This document shows, one piece after another, positions 1-12,500 of a DNA stretch of 64,000 bases. This DNA comes from Candidatus Regiella endosymbiont of Tuberolachnus salignus. Lineage in GTDB: Bacteria > Pseudomonadota > Gammaproteobacteria > Enterobacterales > Enterobacteriaceae. The notes under the pieces are model-generated. The model saw only the letters and a list, made by a program, of their open reading frames with translations. It was not told where the DNA came from and did no database searches. The stretch covers positions 1,781,436 through 1,845,435 of the forward strand of contig NZ_OZ026542.1 of assembly GCF_964020115.1 (NCBI RefSeq), given 5' to 3'. Both the position numbers and the translations under genes were made by a program. Numbering within the stretch: the stretch's first letter is position 1; every line of letters begins with the position of its first letter.

Positions 1-161
1 CCGCGTTTTGCTGTTGGCGGCGCAGGATAGCTAATGTGCCGTCTCACCGTTTTTTCTGAACACCCTATCTGATGGGCAATATCAACAATAAATGCCCCCT
101 GTTGATGGCGTTGTTTTATCATGTAGTGGTCCTCTCTTCTTAGCATGCTTATTTCCCTCAT
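1..161 (-). CDS. istA: IS21-family transposase IstA, N-terminal fragment (runs off the window)
   Basis: Minus-strand start of the same transposase as the complete copy at 50528-51721. The start codon complement is at 159-161, with an internal ATG at 146 as the alternative start. Only the N-terminal helix-turn-helix region is inside the window (motif HQIGCSEKTVRRH). IstA is the DDE transposase of IS21 elements and acts with the AAA+ helper IstB. Whether this copy is intact cannot be judged from here. Confidence 0.88.
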   Translation of the reverse strand, partial: MREISMLRREDHYMIKQRHQQGAFIVDIAHQIGCSEKTVRRHISYPAPPTAKR

Positions 162-249
162 GGCTTTGTCACCACAAAGGAAACTGCATTCTGGCTTGAG
201 TGGACAAATTAAATTAGCAATTTACGGTCTTTTATCATTAGCGCTGACA
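1..249 (-). mobile_element. IS21-family element, left-truncated by the window edge
   Basis: These bases are the reverse complement of the first ~250 bases of the complete IS21-family element at 50440-52571. The element terminus is at 249, where the plus strand reads GCGCTGACA, matching the TGTCAGCGC terminus at 50440. The rest of the element lies beyond position 1. It ends only 23 bases before the pabA start codon, so it now forms the upstream border of pabA. Confidence 0.93.
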
Positions 250-272
250 ACCTTTTAAAAACTGAGTTTACT

Positions 273-848
273 ATGCTGTTACTGATCGATAATTACGACT
301 CTTTTACCTACAATTTGTACCAATATTTTTGTGAATTAGGGACACAGGTATTGGTAAAACGCAACGATGAACTGCAATTGGATGATATTGAACGATTAGC
401 ACCGTCGCATCTGGTGATTTCACCGGGTCCTTGTAGCCCCAATGAGGCGGGTATTTCTCTTGCTGTGATCCGTCATTTTGCCAATACACTGCCAATCCTG
501 GGTGTTTGTCTTGGTCACCAGGCGCTGGGGCAAGCGTTCGGGGCTAAAGTGATACGGGCACGACAGGCGATGCACGGAAAGACAAGTACGATCCGGCATA
601 ACAACAGCGGCGTGTTTTATGGGCTCAATCAACCGTTAGTGGTGACACGTTATCATTCATTGGTGATCGACAAATATTCATTGCCGGATTGTTTTGAGTT
701 GACCTCGTGGACAGAACAAAATGGAATAATAGATGAGATTATGGGCATCCAGCACCGAAGTTTGCCTCTGCATGGGGTGCAATTTCATCCAGAGAGCATT
801 CTAAGTGAACAAGGCCATGCGTTATTAAATAATTTTTTAAACATATAG
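273..848 (+). CDS. pabA: Aminodeoxychorismate synthase, glutamine amidotransferase subunit
   Basis: PabA hydrolyses glutamine and passes ammonia to PabB, which makes 4-amino-4-deoxychorismate for p-aminobenzoate and folate synthesis in the cytoplasm. The 191-residue protein has the class I amidotransferase features: oxyanion motif [11 protein letters not shown] near residue 50, nucleophile Cys79 in GVCLGHQ, and His172/Glu174 in QFHPES. MHGKTS and TRYHSLV fit PabA better than TrpG. The leader is only 23 bases because an IS21-family terminus ends at 249, and the ribosome binding site is weak. The stop codon TAG at 846-848 lies inside a family-A repeat beginning near 845. In relatives argD lies between pabA and crp; it is absent here. 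Confidence 0.95.
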   Translation: MLLLIDNYDSFTYNLYQYFCELGTQVLVKRNDELQLDDIERLAPSHLVISPGPCSPNEAGISLAVIRHFANTLPILGVCLGHQALGQAFGAKVIRARQAMHGKTSTIRHNNSGVFYGLNQPLVVTRYHSLVIDKYSLPDCFELTSWTEQNGIIDEIMGIQHRSLPLHGVQFHPESILSEQGHALLNNFLNI

Positions 849-948
849 CCGAATCAGTTTAATTTAATTCAAGGCGAAGGAGCACAGACAGTACAAATAG
901 TACGGCCAGCGAAGATAACGCAGAATCAAGTTAAAATGATTTGGCCAT
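845..948. repeat. Family-A palindromic repeat, copy A1
   Basis: About 104 bp with inverted ends (ATAGCCGAATCAGTTTAAT and ATTTGGCCAT) and a central GTACAAATAGTAC palindrome. The left end overlaps the pabA stop codon. The same unit recurs complete at 39290, 42401, 54904 and 59259, and as fragments at 2727, 34900 and 37730. Confidence 0.85.
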
Positions 949-949
949 A

Positions 950-1022
950 AGTACATGAGGATTGTGCGCACCGGGTAACACAGGATCCGCGTCACGCAGT
1001 AGGTTTCGAAAAAAGTCTAACC
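950..1022. repeat. Family-C repeat, copy C1
   Basis: Shares a GTACATGAGGATTG...GCGCACC...CGCAG...GTCTAAC block with copies at about 24685-24796 and 27096-27185. It sits between repeat A1 and the 3' end of crp. Confidence 0.6.
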
Positions 1023-1070
1023 CGTCTCCGGCAAAAACAATTCAATGATGAACCTCCCCTCATTCATTAA

Positions 1071-1703
1071 TTATCGGGTACCGTAAACAACAATCGTTTT
1101 GCCGCGAGCGGAGATCAAGTTTTGATCTTCTAACATTTTAAGAATTCTGCCTACAGTCTCACGTGAACAGCCAACAATTTGGCCAATTTCTTGGCGTGTC
1201 ATTTTAATTTGCATGCCATCAGGATGCGTCATCGCATCAGGCTCTTTGGCTAGATTGAGTAAAGTTTGTGCAATCCGCCCGGTAACATCTAAAAAAGCGA
1301 GATTACCCACTTTTTCTGAAGTAACTTGTAGACGTCGAGCCATTTGTCCCGACAAGCGGATGAGAATTTCTGGATCCACTTGAATAAGTTGCCGAAATTT
1401 TTTATAAGAGATTTCGGCAACTTCACAGGATCTTTTTGCTCTAACCCACGCGCTGCGCTCTTGTCCTTCTTTAAATAATCCAAGTTCACCAATAAAATCT
1501 CCTTGATTTAAATAAGAGAGGATCATTTCTTTGCCTTCTTCATCCTTGATAAGAACAGCCACCGAACCTTTTACAATGTAATAAAGGATCTCCGCTTTTT
1601 CGCCTTGATGAATCAAGGTACTCTTCGAAGGATATTTGCGAATATGACAATGGGACAGGAACCATTCAAGAGTAGGATCCGTTTGTGGCTTGCCTAAAAC
1701 CAT
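1071..1703 (-). CDS. crp: cAMP receptor protein (catabolite activator)
   Basis: CRP is the cytoplasmic cAMP-dependent global regulator of carbon catabolism. At 210 residues it has the family's standard length. The cAMP-binding beta-roll occupies about residues 10-130 ([10 protein letters not shown], then ERSAWVRAK, the cAMP contact segment), followed by the dimerisation helix and a C-terminal winged helix-turn-helix with recognition motif [14 protein letters not shown] near 180. The start [20 protein letters not shown] matches the family. It keeps the neighbourhood prkB-yheU seen in enterobacteria, but yhfA is missing. The 3' side abuts repeats A1 and C1. Confidence 0.97.
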   Translation of the reverse strand: MVLGKPQTDPTLEWFLSHCHIRKYPSKSTLIHQGEKAEILYYIVKGSVAVLIKDEEGKEMILSYLNQGDFIGELGLFKEGQERSAWVRAKRSCEVAEISYKKFRQLIQVDPEILIRLSGQMARRLQVTSEKVGNLAFLDVTGRIAQTLLNLAKEPDAMTHPDGMQIKMTRQEIGQIVGCSRETVGRILKMLEDQNLISARGKTIVVYGTR

Positions 1704-1800
1704 GGGCTGTTATCCTCTATTGTGGCAACTATCAGAGCTGTTTATGTGCCTGAAAGTGTCGCAAAATACTCATTAGTTAGAACATATGAAAAATCATCGA

Positions 1801-2669
1801 TCAAACTATTTTTTTTCTTTCCAAAAGACGCTTTATCAGTGGTGTTATTATCAATTCCATAGCTAACCCCATTTTTCCACCGGGAATAACCAGTGTATTC
1901 ATGTTTGAAATAAATGACCCTGTAACATCGCTAATAAATGCGGAAAATTAATGTCATTCAACCCCTGAAAATGAATAACCACAAAACTTTCATCCAATGA
2001 TGGGATCGCTTTAGCAGCAAAAGGATTTGAAGTATCGACGGTAGGGACTCGTTGGAAATTGATATGAGTTCGGGAAAATTGGGGCGTAATATAATTGATG
2101 TAATCATCCATCGAGCGAACGACAGAGTCCATGACGGCTTCACGAGAATGACCACGTTCATTGATATCACGTCTTAATTTTTGGATCCATTCTAAGTTAA
2201 CAATCGGCACTACCCCGACGAGCAGATCGACATGTTTAGCGACATCATAGTCTTTAGTAATGACCCCACCATGTAATCCTTCATAAAATAAGAGCTGTGT
2301 GTCTTCTGGTAGCGCTTCCCATGGAGTGAAAGTGCCTGGCGCTTGATTATAAGGCATCGCTTCATCGTAAGTGTGTAGATATTTACGAAATTGGCCATTA
2401 CCTTTTTCGCCATAATCGGCAAAATTTTTTTCCAGCAAACCAAAATTATTCGCTTCGGGACCAAAATAACTAATATGGCGACCTTGCTCATAGCTTTCAC
2501 GGATCTTTTGATCCATTTCAGGGCGCGTATAGTAATGAAAACTATCACCTTCTAACTCAGCAGCACGAATATTGAGTTGTTGAAATATTTTACGAAAAGC
2601 CTCGCTGGTGGTTGTCGTCCCTGCACCACTTGAACCGGTAACAGCGATAATCGGATGTTTAGCTGACAT
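1801..2669 (-). pseudogene. prkB: Phosphoribulokinase-like protein PrkB, 3' frameshift
   Basis: PrkB is a conserved phosphoribulokinase/uridine kinase-like P-loop protein next to crp in enterobacteria; its physiological role is unclear. The start is MSAKHPIIAVTGSSGAGTTT at 2669, with the P-loop at about residues 11-18. The frame is open to a stop at 1899 and ends LLAMLQGHLFQT. The family continues in the other frame: reading from about 1917 gives SFISNMNTLVIPGGKMGLAM and so on to a stop at 1801-1803, as in full-length PrkB. A single missing base near 1918 explains this. The product would lose about 35 C-terminal residues. A sequencing error is possible. Confidence 0.88.
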
Positions 2670-2694
2670 AAAGTACTTCTCTTTATAGGGTTGG

Positions 2695-2727
2695 GATTGC
2701 CTAGCGACAACTTGAAGGACTATGGGT
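2695..2727. repeat. Fragment of a family-B repeat
   Basis: The segment CCTAGCGACAACTTGAAGGAC followed by TATGGGTATA matches the end of the family-B repeat at 16361-16440. It directly abuts a family-A fragment. Confidence 0.55.
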
Positions 2728-2802
2728 ATAGCCAAATCATTTTAACTTGATTCTGTGTTGTCGTCGCTGGCTGTACTATTTGTACTGCCTGTGCTCCTCT
2801 TT
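2727..2802. repeat. Family-A repeat fragment A2, one end only
   Basis: Reverse-orientation match to about 75 bp of family A: ATAGCCAAATCATTTTAA, the GTTGTCGTCG block and the GTACTATTTGTAC-like centre. It stops at GTGCTCCTC and lacks the second inverted end. Its sequence is read through as the C-terminal tail of yheU. Confidence 0.8.
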
Positions 2803-3014
2803 ATTTTTGTTCGTGGCATAATGTTGATGGTTTCATGTAATTCTGACCAAATCAAAACCGCCTCTCCATTGCTTAATTGATGACGAACATCAGCCACTTT
2901 TTGCGCTAATAAAAATTCTTGTTCACCATAATCGGTACCTTCACGTAATACAAAGGATTCAATTAAATTATTTAACGTTTCACTATTGATCTGTTGCCAG
3001 GGGATTATCATCAT
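2742..3014 (-). CDS. yheU: YheU family protein (UPF0270) with a repeat-derived tail
   Basis: Small conserved protein of unknown function, found beside prkB in enterobacteria. The core from [20 protein letters not shown] through [12 protein letters not shown] matches YheU, normally about 72 residues. I place the start at 3014 (ATGATG; 3011 is equally possible), because upstream in-frame codons show no family similarity. After [10 protein letters not shown] the frame runs into a family-A repeat and adds [17 protein letters not shown], so the last ~17-19 residues and the stop codon are repeat-encoded. It is divergent from sodA. Confidence 0.88.
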   Translation of the reverse strand: MMIIPWQQINSETLNNLIESFVLREGTDYGEQEFLLAQKVADVRHQLSNGEAVLIWSELHETINIMPRTKIKRSTGSTNSTASDDNTESS

Positions 3015-3106
3015 TACTGTTCCACGAAGTCTAATGCTGCTACGCTTACTGGCCAAGCATACAAGATCTTTACCTACTGTCACTTTTTTTTACGGAGACC
3101 ATCAAT

Positions 3107-3727
3107 ATGAGCTACACATTACCCTCTCTACCCTACGCTTATGATGCATTGGAGCCGCATTTTGATAAACAAACTATGGAGATCCATTACACCAAACATC
3201 ATCAAACTTATGTTACCAATGCCAATACGGTGTTAGAAGCTTATCCAGAATTAGCGCAATATTCAGTTGAAGAATTGATAAAAAATTTGGATAAAGTCCC
3301 GGCTGACAAACGCACTTTTATGCGTAACAACGCCGGTGGCCACGCTAACCATAGTTTATTTTGGCAGGGCTTGAAAATCGGCACCACGCTGACAGGTGAT
3401 CTAAAGGCCGCTATCGAGCATGATTTTAGCAGTGTTGAAAAATTTCAAGAAGCGTTTGAAAAAGCCGCCGCCACGCGATTCGGCTCAGGCTGGGCTTGGC
3501 TGGTGTTAAAAGACGGTAAGTTAGCGGTGGTGTCCACCGCTAACCAAGACAATCCGTTGATGGGAGAACCAGTTGCCGGTGTTTCCGGTTATCCGATTAT
3601 CGGTTTAGATGTGTGGGAGCATGCTTATTATCTTAAATATCAAAATAAGCGCCCGGATTATATCAAAGCATTCTGGAAGGTAGTGAATTGGGACAAAGCA
3701 AGCGAACGGTATGCCGCGAATAAATAA
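3107..3727 (+). CDS. sodA: Superoxide dismutase, manganese type
   Basis: Cytoplasmic enzyme that converts superoxide to oxygen and hydrogen peroxide. At 206 residues it is colinear with enterobacterial SodA. The metal ligands fall at the expected positions: His27 ([12 protein letters not shown]), His82 (GHANHSLFW), Asp168 and His172 (DVWEHAYY). [10 protein letters not shown] together with GSGWAWLV fits the Mn rather than the Fe branch. An upstream GGAGA serves as ribosome binding site. It is transcribed away from yheU and converges on eno. Confidence 0.97.
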   Translation: MSYTLPSLPYAYDALEPHFDKQTMEIHYTKHHQTYVTNANTVLEAYPELAQYSVEELIKNLDKVPADKRTFMRNNAGGHANHSLFWQGLKIGTTLTGDLKAAIEHDFSSVEKFQEAFEKAAATRFGSGWAWLVLKDGKLAVVSTANQDNPLMGEPVAGVSGYPIIGLDVWEHAYYLKYQNKRPDYIKAFWKVVNWDKASERYAANK

Positions 3728-3744
3728 TCAGCCATAGTGGCAAC

Positions 3745-3779
3745 CCAATACTCACCTGATTAAGCCGAGTGAGTATTGG
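3745..3779. terminator. Hairpin between sodA and eno, possible bidirectional terminator
   Basis: Perfect 11-bp inverted repeat CCAATACTCAC / GTGAGTATTGG with a 13-nt loop, placed between the convergent 3' ends of sodA and eno. There is no clear T-run on either strand, so termination is inferred from position and stem quality. Confidence 0.55.
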
Positions 3780-3792
3780 TAACAAAAAATCC

Positions 3793-5169
<1,377 letters not shown>

Positions 5170-5217
5170 TCAAGACATCCTGCACGCCCCGCAATAAGTT
5201 ATGCAAAAAATCTCATG

Positions 5218-6885
<1,668 letters not shown>

Positions 6886-6968
6886 TTAAAGGCGATTGAA
6901 GAACTAAGACGGGAAAGCAGTATACCTGAAGCTGAGTTGTGCTACAAATCATCTCGTTAGCTGTAGTA

Positions 6969-7006
6969 GCGCAAACTAGGTCGTACAAGATGTACCTAGT
7001 TTGCGC
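6969..7006. repeat. 13-bp-stem palindrome upstream of pyrG
   Basis: GCGCAAACTAGGT and ACCTAGTTTGCGC form a perfect 13-bp stem around a 12-nt spacer. It lies between the toxin 3' end (7027) and pyrG (6864), both on the minus strand. The flank GCGCGCCGGGCA resembles a block of the family-C repeat at 24738, so this may be a decayed repeat or a terminator; there is no T-run. Confidence 0.55.
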
Positions 7007-7026
7007 GCCGGGCAGTGTTTACGCCG

Positions 7027-8736
7027 TCATTGAATGTTTCTGAAAATATCCTGTGCCAAAACGGGGGGTATTGCGTTGCGGAGTATCGGTTCGATCTGCG
7101 TGCCTTGTTGTTCCTGTGTTGCCTGTGTCCTGGCTCCCTTCCTACGCTGCGATCCACGTTTGAGATGTGCTTGGGAAAAACGTTCAAAAGGATCGGCTTC
7201 TTGTTTGTAGTGGAAGTGGGCGTACCAAGGAAGTTGATTGCGCGCTGTTTCCGGCTTACTGTCCCTGATTTCATATTCTTGCATCCAGTCCTCCGCAGCC
7301 AACCTTTGGCGACGCTCTATTTTATGTATCGATACTTCTCCTTGACTTAGTAAATAGTTCAGTCGGTTTACATCAGGATCCTGCTGCTTGCTCATCATAA
7401 TGCGAATCTTTCGCCCTTCCGCGATCATTTCTCGGGCTTTGTCCTCCAACTCAGCAATCATTTTTGCTTTAATCCTCTCAACCTTTTCTGCTTTTGCTGA
7501 TTTTGGCACTGTTCCATCAGGTGCCGCCACTTCACCGAGCTCCCGAGCACGCTGTTGCATACGCTCAGCATGGTAAACCAAGATATGCTCTACCTCACTG
7601 GGTAAAACGCTCATTTGGGACTGTAAGTGAGCATTTTTAATAAGAAGTTCAGCGTTATCCAGCTTTTCTTTTGCATCTTTCATCAATGGCTTCCAGGCTC
7701 TGACGGGTTTGGCACTCTGCTGAGCTACCACGGGTGCCCATTCGTCTTTTGAGACTTCTTCAAATGTCTTGGTCTGTTTGGATGAGGGGTTAAATGTCTC
7801 CATCACTCGGTTTCCAGCAACATTTTTATCTTTCTTGAGTTTACCTATCAAAAGACCCCGATTTTTTGTTTTGAAAATAGCTTTATCTCGGTTTGCCGAT
7901 GTTATTGCGAGAAGCGGAGTGTCTTGATCGATTATGTTTCGCAACGCTTCCTTAGCGGACGTTTTGGCCTCTCTGATCCGCTCAAGAAGGCGCTCTAAAT
8001 GTTCTGTATGAATGTAGGGAGAGACGGCAAAAACACTCTGAACGCTCTGAACGCTCTGATAGTTCATTTCTATTTTTTCATATTGTTCGATGACACTTTG
8101 CAGCACTTCTTTGCGACGGGCAGATGAAAATAATTGCTCTTCGTCATTCATCGCATCTATATGTGTACAAATCGTCGTTTCAATCGCGTCAGATTGGCTA
8201 TTCAGGTCTTCAAGTAAATCAGTAACGCCGATTTCACTGATATGTTCAGGCTTGATGATCCATTTAGATAACATAGGCATTTGGTTTATTTTCATTACAG
8301 TAGAAGAATCGCCTGCCCCTTCCCTTAATTTATCCAGATCTTCTCTTCCCTGACGACCGAGGATCTTTAATTCATCTAAATATTCTTCTTCATCAAGCTG
8401 TAGCTTAATACGTTTGTCGGATATACCAATGCTGTTCTTTACGATCTTATCAACATGCTGTGGGTTCTGCTCTGACGCTAAAAACGGAGCCCACTCTTTT
8501 TCCAAGGCTCCATGGTACAGTTCTTTCAGCTTTCTTTGCGCCTCCACGATACGATTTATGATCGTACTGGCCATTTCATTGTATTCAGCAGAGGTTGTAG
8601 TAGTGCGTAATTTTTTAGTTATCTCAAAAAACTCCTGAAAAAAATAGATACGTTCCTGGATGGTTTTTTCGAAAGCCTGGTAGAAACCTGCCGGATTGCT
8701 TTGGTAAAGTTCTTTCGCCTTGTTTATTTTTAAGTA
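7027..8736 (-). pseudogene. Giant toxin-like protein, C-terminal part severed by an IS5-family element
   Basis: About 569 codons are open from the IS boundary (KINKAKELYQSNPAGFYQAF...) through the internal MASTIINRIVEAQRK to a stop at 7027. The frame continues upstream of that ATG without interruption, so this is a gene remainder, not an independent gene. It is rich in Lys, Glu, Gln and Arg and predicted largely helical. It has a short internal tandem repeat NYQSVQSVQSVF, encoded by direct 9-bp repeats near 8035-8060. No enzymatic motif was recognised. It joins in frame to the N-terminal part at 9595-14432 if one TA is kept at the junction. Confidence 0.8.
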
Positions 8737-8804
8737 GTGTCGTCACGTAATAAAAAATATATTATCATGTAACAAATAACGACAACTGTTGAGATGATTC
8801 AATA

Positions 8805-9296
8805 ATGAAAGATGATTCGGGAATGAATTTAGCCCATCGCCGCCACGATATATCCGATCATGTTTGGAGCCTATTGGAAGCTCATCTCCCGGGGAGAAAA
8901 GGCACTTGGGGTGGCATAGCCAGAGATAACAGGCAGTTTATTAATGCTGTTTTCTGGATATTGAGAACCGGCGCTCCCTGGCGTGATTTACCGCCTGATT
9001 ATGGCGGTTGGAAAAATACTCATCGCCGGTTTTGCCGCTGGCGTGACAAGGGGCTATGGGAGTCTCTGCTCGAAGCGCTGATTGTGGAGCCAGATTTTGA
9101 ATGGCTGATGATTGATGCCACTCATAGCAAAGTTCACCCTCATGCAGCAGGCGCAAAAGGCGGTAATCAGGATATGGAGCGCACAAAAGGGGGCTCAACA
9201 GTAAGATACATCTGGCCGTGGATGCGCATGGTATGCCGGTCAGAATTTTTATTACATCAGGTACCACAGCAGATTGTCAGCAAGCAACGAATTTAA
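8805..9296 (+). CDS. IS5-family transposase, upstream frame
   Basis: N-terminal part of a DDE transposase: HDISDHVWSLLEAHLPGRKG, the DUF4096-like motif FWILRTGAPWRDLPPDYGGW, and the first catalytic Asp in WLMIDATHSKVHPHAAGAKG. Family similarity stops at GGNQDMERTKGG; the expected continuation LNSKIHLAVDAHGMP lies in the -1 frame. The switch coincides with the A-AAA-GGG-GG run at 9185-9193, a plausible programmed -1 frameshift site. It would be translated together with the frame at 9218-9586. Confidence 0.88.
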   Translation: MKDDSGMNLAHRRHDISDHVWSLLEAHLPGRKGTWGGIARDNRQFINAVFWILRTGAPWRDLPPDYGGWKNTHRRFCRWRDKGLWESLLEALIVEPDFEWLMIDATHSKVHPHAAGAKGGNQDMERTKGGSTVRYIWPWMRMVCRSEFLLHQVPQQIVSKQRI

Positions 9297-9586
9297 CCAA
9301 AGGTATTGCAGCAGAATATCTGTTGGCTGACAAGGGCTATGACAGTGATAACATCATTAAAAAAGCAGAAGAAGCCGGCATGCAAATCGTAATACCACCT
9401 AAAAAGAATCGTAAAATTCAACGTGAGTACGATAAAGCGCTCTACAAGCATCGACATCTCGTGGAAAATGCTTTTCTGCACCTAAAGCGCTGGCGAGGTA
9501 TTGCTACTCGTTATGCAAAAAATACCTCCTCTTTTCTCGCTGCTGTACAAATACGATGCCTTGCTCTATGGCTCAAGATCTCATGA
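9195..9586 (+). CDS. IS5-family transposase, downstream frame (-1 frameshift product)
   Basis: C-terminal half of the transposase, entered from the upstream frame near 9190. It reads LNSKIHLAVDAHGMPVRIFI and carries the second catalytic Asp in LLADKGYDSD and the Glu in RHLVENAFLHLKRWR. A free-standing start ATG exists at 9218, but the homologous region begins earlier, which supports frameshifting over an independent start. All three DDE residues are present, so the element may be functional. Confidence 0.85.
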
Positions 9587-9594
9587 CGACACTA

Positions 9595-12500
9595 TATAAC
9601 AGCATCTGGGGTTGTTTTTTGACATATTCTTGATGCTTAGCCTCGAGCTGTTCTTCTTCTATTGCTTGCTCAGCTTCGCGCTGTTTTTTTGCTGCTGCTA
9701 ATTCTGCGATAGTTTTTTTGGCTGTTGGCATGCCTCCCTTTAGTCCCAAACGTTGCCATTCTCCCTCTTTCAGCACAGCAAATTGATTGGCAGAGGTCAA
9801 TTGAGTCGGCTGGCTTGGGTTGATGCGATACAATTCATAGTGCCCCATGATGTTGGGTTTTTTCCAAGCGTAAAAGGTTTCACCATCGAGTTCGAGCGGT
9901 TGCATATCCCGCGCGGGAAACGGCAGGTAACGGTTAAATCGAGTTTGTGGCAGCTCCAGAATGCCGGCAGCGCGCGTCGGTAGCAGGGAGGTGTCGGCAG
10001 GAAGATAGGCTTGCCGCGCCGACAAATAACTGTCAATCACCGCGCTGCCGCCGCCAGTGTTATCACTGTAGCGAGTAAACTGTAGCACTTGGCCATTTTG
10101 TAGGCTATTGGCGTCAGTGATGGGGGCACCGTAGAAAATCAGCGGATCCGCTTCCAGTACCAGTATTTTTCCTGTTGCTTGCGGATTATCCATAATAATC
10201 GCCCGCAGCGTGCGTTTATCGGCTACGCCCTCATTAATGCCATCCAGCTCAATCACACAGGTACCGGTATCAAGCACTTCATCAGTGAAAGCCTGGGGTT
10301 TACCAAATAGCGGGTCGATTTTTACCCGTGCGCTCACGGTGTTTTGATAACGCAGTACGCTCTGTTCATGGATCAACGGCGAAGCACTGGCGGCGTCGTA
10401 GCGATAAATGCGCCGATCCAGGGTCAGCAATCCACCCTGAGGGGAAGCGCTGCCCGCTGTCGTAGCTGGAGTGGGCTGATAGCGGCGATAGTTAAACGCC
10501 TGCTGGCGTAACTGCTCGCTGTCATCGAAGGACGCCAGGGGCGTTTCCAGACTGAGATCGCCACTTTGCCTATTGGCAGCACTGCGCAACGCATCGGCCT
10601 GTGACGAACGAACCGTGCTCAGATCATGCAATGCCGTTTGGCCGGACGTTAACCGATAAACACGGTTGCCGACAGCAAAATCAATCTCAGTACCGCGATC
10701 AGCAATAAGTGCACTGCCGTCTAAGGTGATACTGGTGGTAAAGCCGCCGTCGTAGAATTTGTGCTGCAAGTCAATTTTTTTCGGATAAAAATCGGGCGCG
10801 ATATGCTTCCCTGCATAACCGGGAGTCGACAGCTCAGCACCGTAGGGCAGATTATTGGCCATATCCACCGCATTTACCTTGCCTGGCCAGGTGGAACGGG
10901 TCAGTACATCGGTTTCGTGCGCCAGGCTGCCAGTGAGGATCTTGCCATCCGCTACAGGGGCGGCCTCAGCATGATAGTAGCCCCCCTGCAAACTAATGCC
11001 TTCCGCTCTCAGCCCACTGTTCATGAGGGGCTTCAATTGAGTGAGGCTCGGCACCTCTTCCAATAATGTCTGCCAGGTGCCTTTCACCAGCCAGCGTGCC
11101 CCTTTCACCATATCCGTCCAAGCAAGCACCGTGCTTTGTCTGGCTAAGCCGCCCAGTAATTTGGCGGTGGCTTCCCCCATGGCTTCAGCGACTGACAGTA
11201 CGGTCATTTCACCGGCTTTCAATACGATCCTGGCGGTTGAGCCGACAAACTGGCCGAAAGGGATCAGGGCAAACACCGTATCCATCGCACAACCGGCAAC
11301 CACGCCAGCGGAATCATTACCCTCGGCTAAATCTTTGATACAACCATAGAAAGGAACCAAGGTGCGAACAGCAAAATCGGCGATTTCTTTCTCCGCTTTG
11401 AACACCTGCTCCCAGCTGGTTTCATGGTTGTGCTCTTTTTTCATTGCGGCGATGGGGTCGGTTAGCAGATGTTTTGCCGCGGCATCGGCGATAGCTTGCA
11501 GCGTCGCCGTCTCATTCGCCGCGGTATTAAATAACAGCGGCGCAGCGGGCACTAAGGTCGCATTAAGAGGCTGGGGGATAGTCTGAGCGGAACGCGCCAC
11601 CGTGCCATTGATGTAGGCGCTGCTGTCAAAGGGCAACAGCGGGGTAATGCGAGCCCGCGCGATCTGTTCACGCTCATGTTCTCGACGCGCTTCAACCGCA
11701 TTGTCCATGGTTTCCATCGGGATGTATCGTCGTTCGCGACTGTGTAAGTAAGTAAATTGTTGAGGCGTTCTTCTGGCGACACCGGCAGCGGGGATCAGCT
11801 CAAAATACACCTCCTGCGCGCTGGCGAGATGCTGGTTAAAATCATCGCGATGATCACCGGGCTGACAGCGGATAAAAATACCCTGGTAGGCGGCTTGATC
11901 ACCGAATGTCAGCCGACTGATTTCAAGGGTGGAGGTGGCGAGCAGGGTGCGATCGGCGGCGGGTAATTCGGCTAATAAGCGTTGAATTACCGTGCTTTCT
12001 GCCGCAGTGAGGGTGTCACTGAAGGCAGTAAATTTTCGATGGTAAACGGTGGGTACCGTATCGGTGCCGTTAACATAGCGGTCACCTATCATCATTAGAT
12101 CAACCAAGGGAGGATAAGGTACTGGGGGAGGGGGAACATAGCCGCCGCGCTCATGAGGGCCGGCGCCCCAATTATTGCGGGTAGCGATGTTAGCTCTGAA
12201 TCTATCCCATGATTCTTCGCTGGCAGTGGCAATATGATGTTTATCTAACTCAGCTTGGTTCGGGTTGGGGTCACTAGACCAATATTCTCTTGCTACCCCC
12301 GCGCTGGTTAATTGTTGTTCCGCTAACGCGCGGCGATCGGGCGCTTTGCTGTTTAAGCGGTTCAGTGCCTCGGCATGCAATTTTTGCTGCGCATCAAGGT
12401 AATGGATAGCCGGGGTGATCTGCGCCGCCGTGGCGTTGCGGATATCATCGAGACCACTGATCGCCCCGTGCGCCAGCGCATAGCGCAGCGCGGGTCGTAC

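Larger units (their letters stand above)
8735..9594 (+). mobile_element. IS5-family (IS427-group-like) insertion sequence
   Basis: About 860 bp bounded by inverted ends TAGTGTCGTCA and TGACGACACTA, with TA at both borders consistent with the TA target duplication of this group. It encodes two overlapping transposase frames and is inserted within the large toxin-like gene read on the opposite strand. Confidence 0.88.

Noticed and set aside
7015..7350. Plus-strand 111-codon open frame
   Set aside because: It lies wholly opposite the 3' part of the toxin-like gene and has no ribosome binding site or recognisable motif.
8574..8574. ATG at 8574 as the start of an independent 515-aa gene
   Set aside because: The frame is open and similar in character for about 55 codons upstream to the IS edge, so it is the internal part of a larger interrupted gene.
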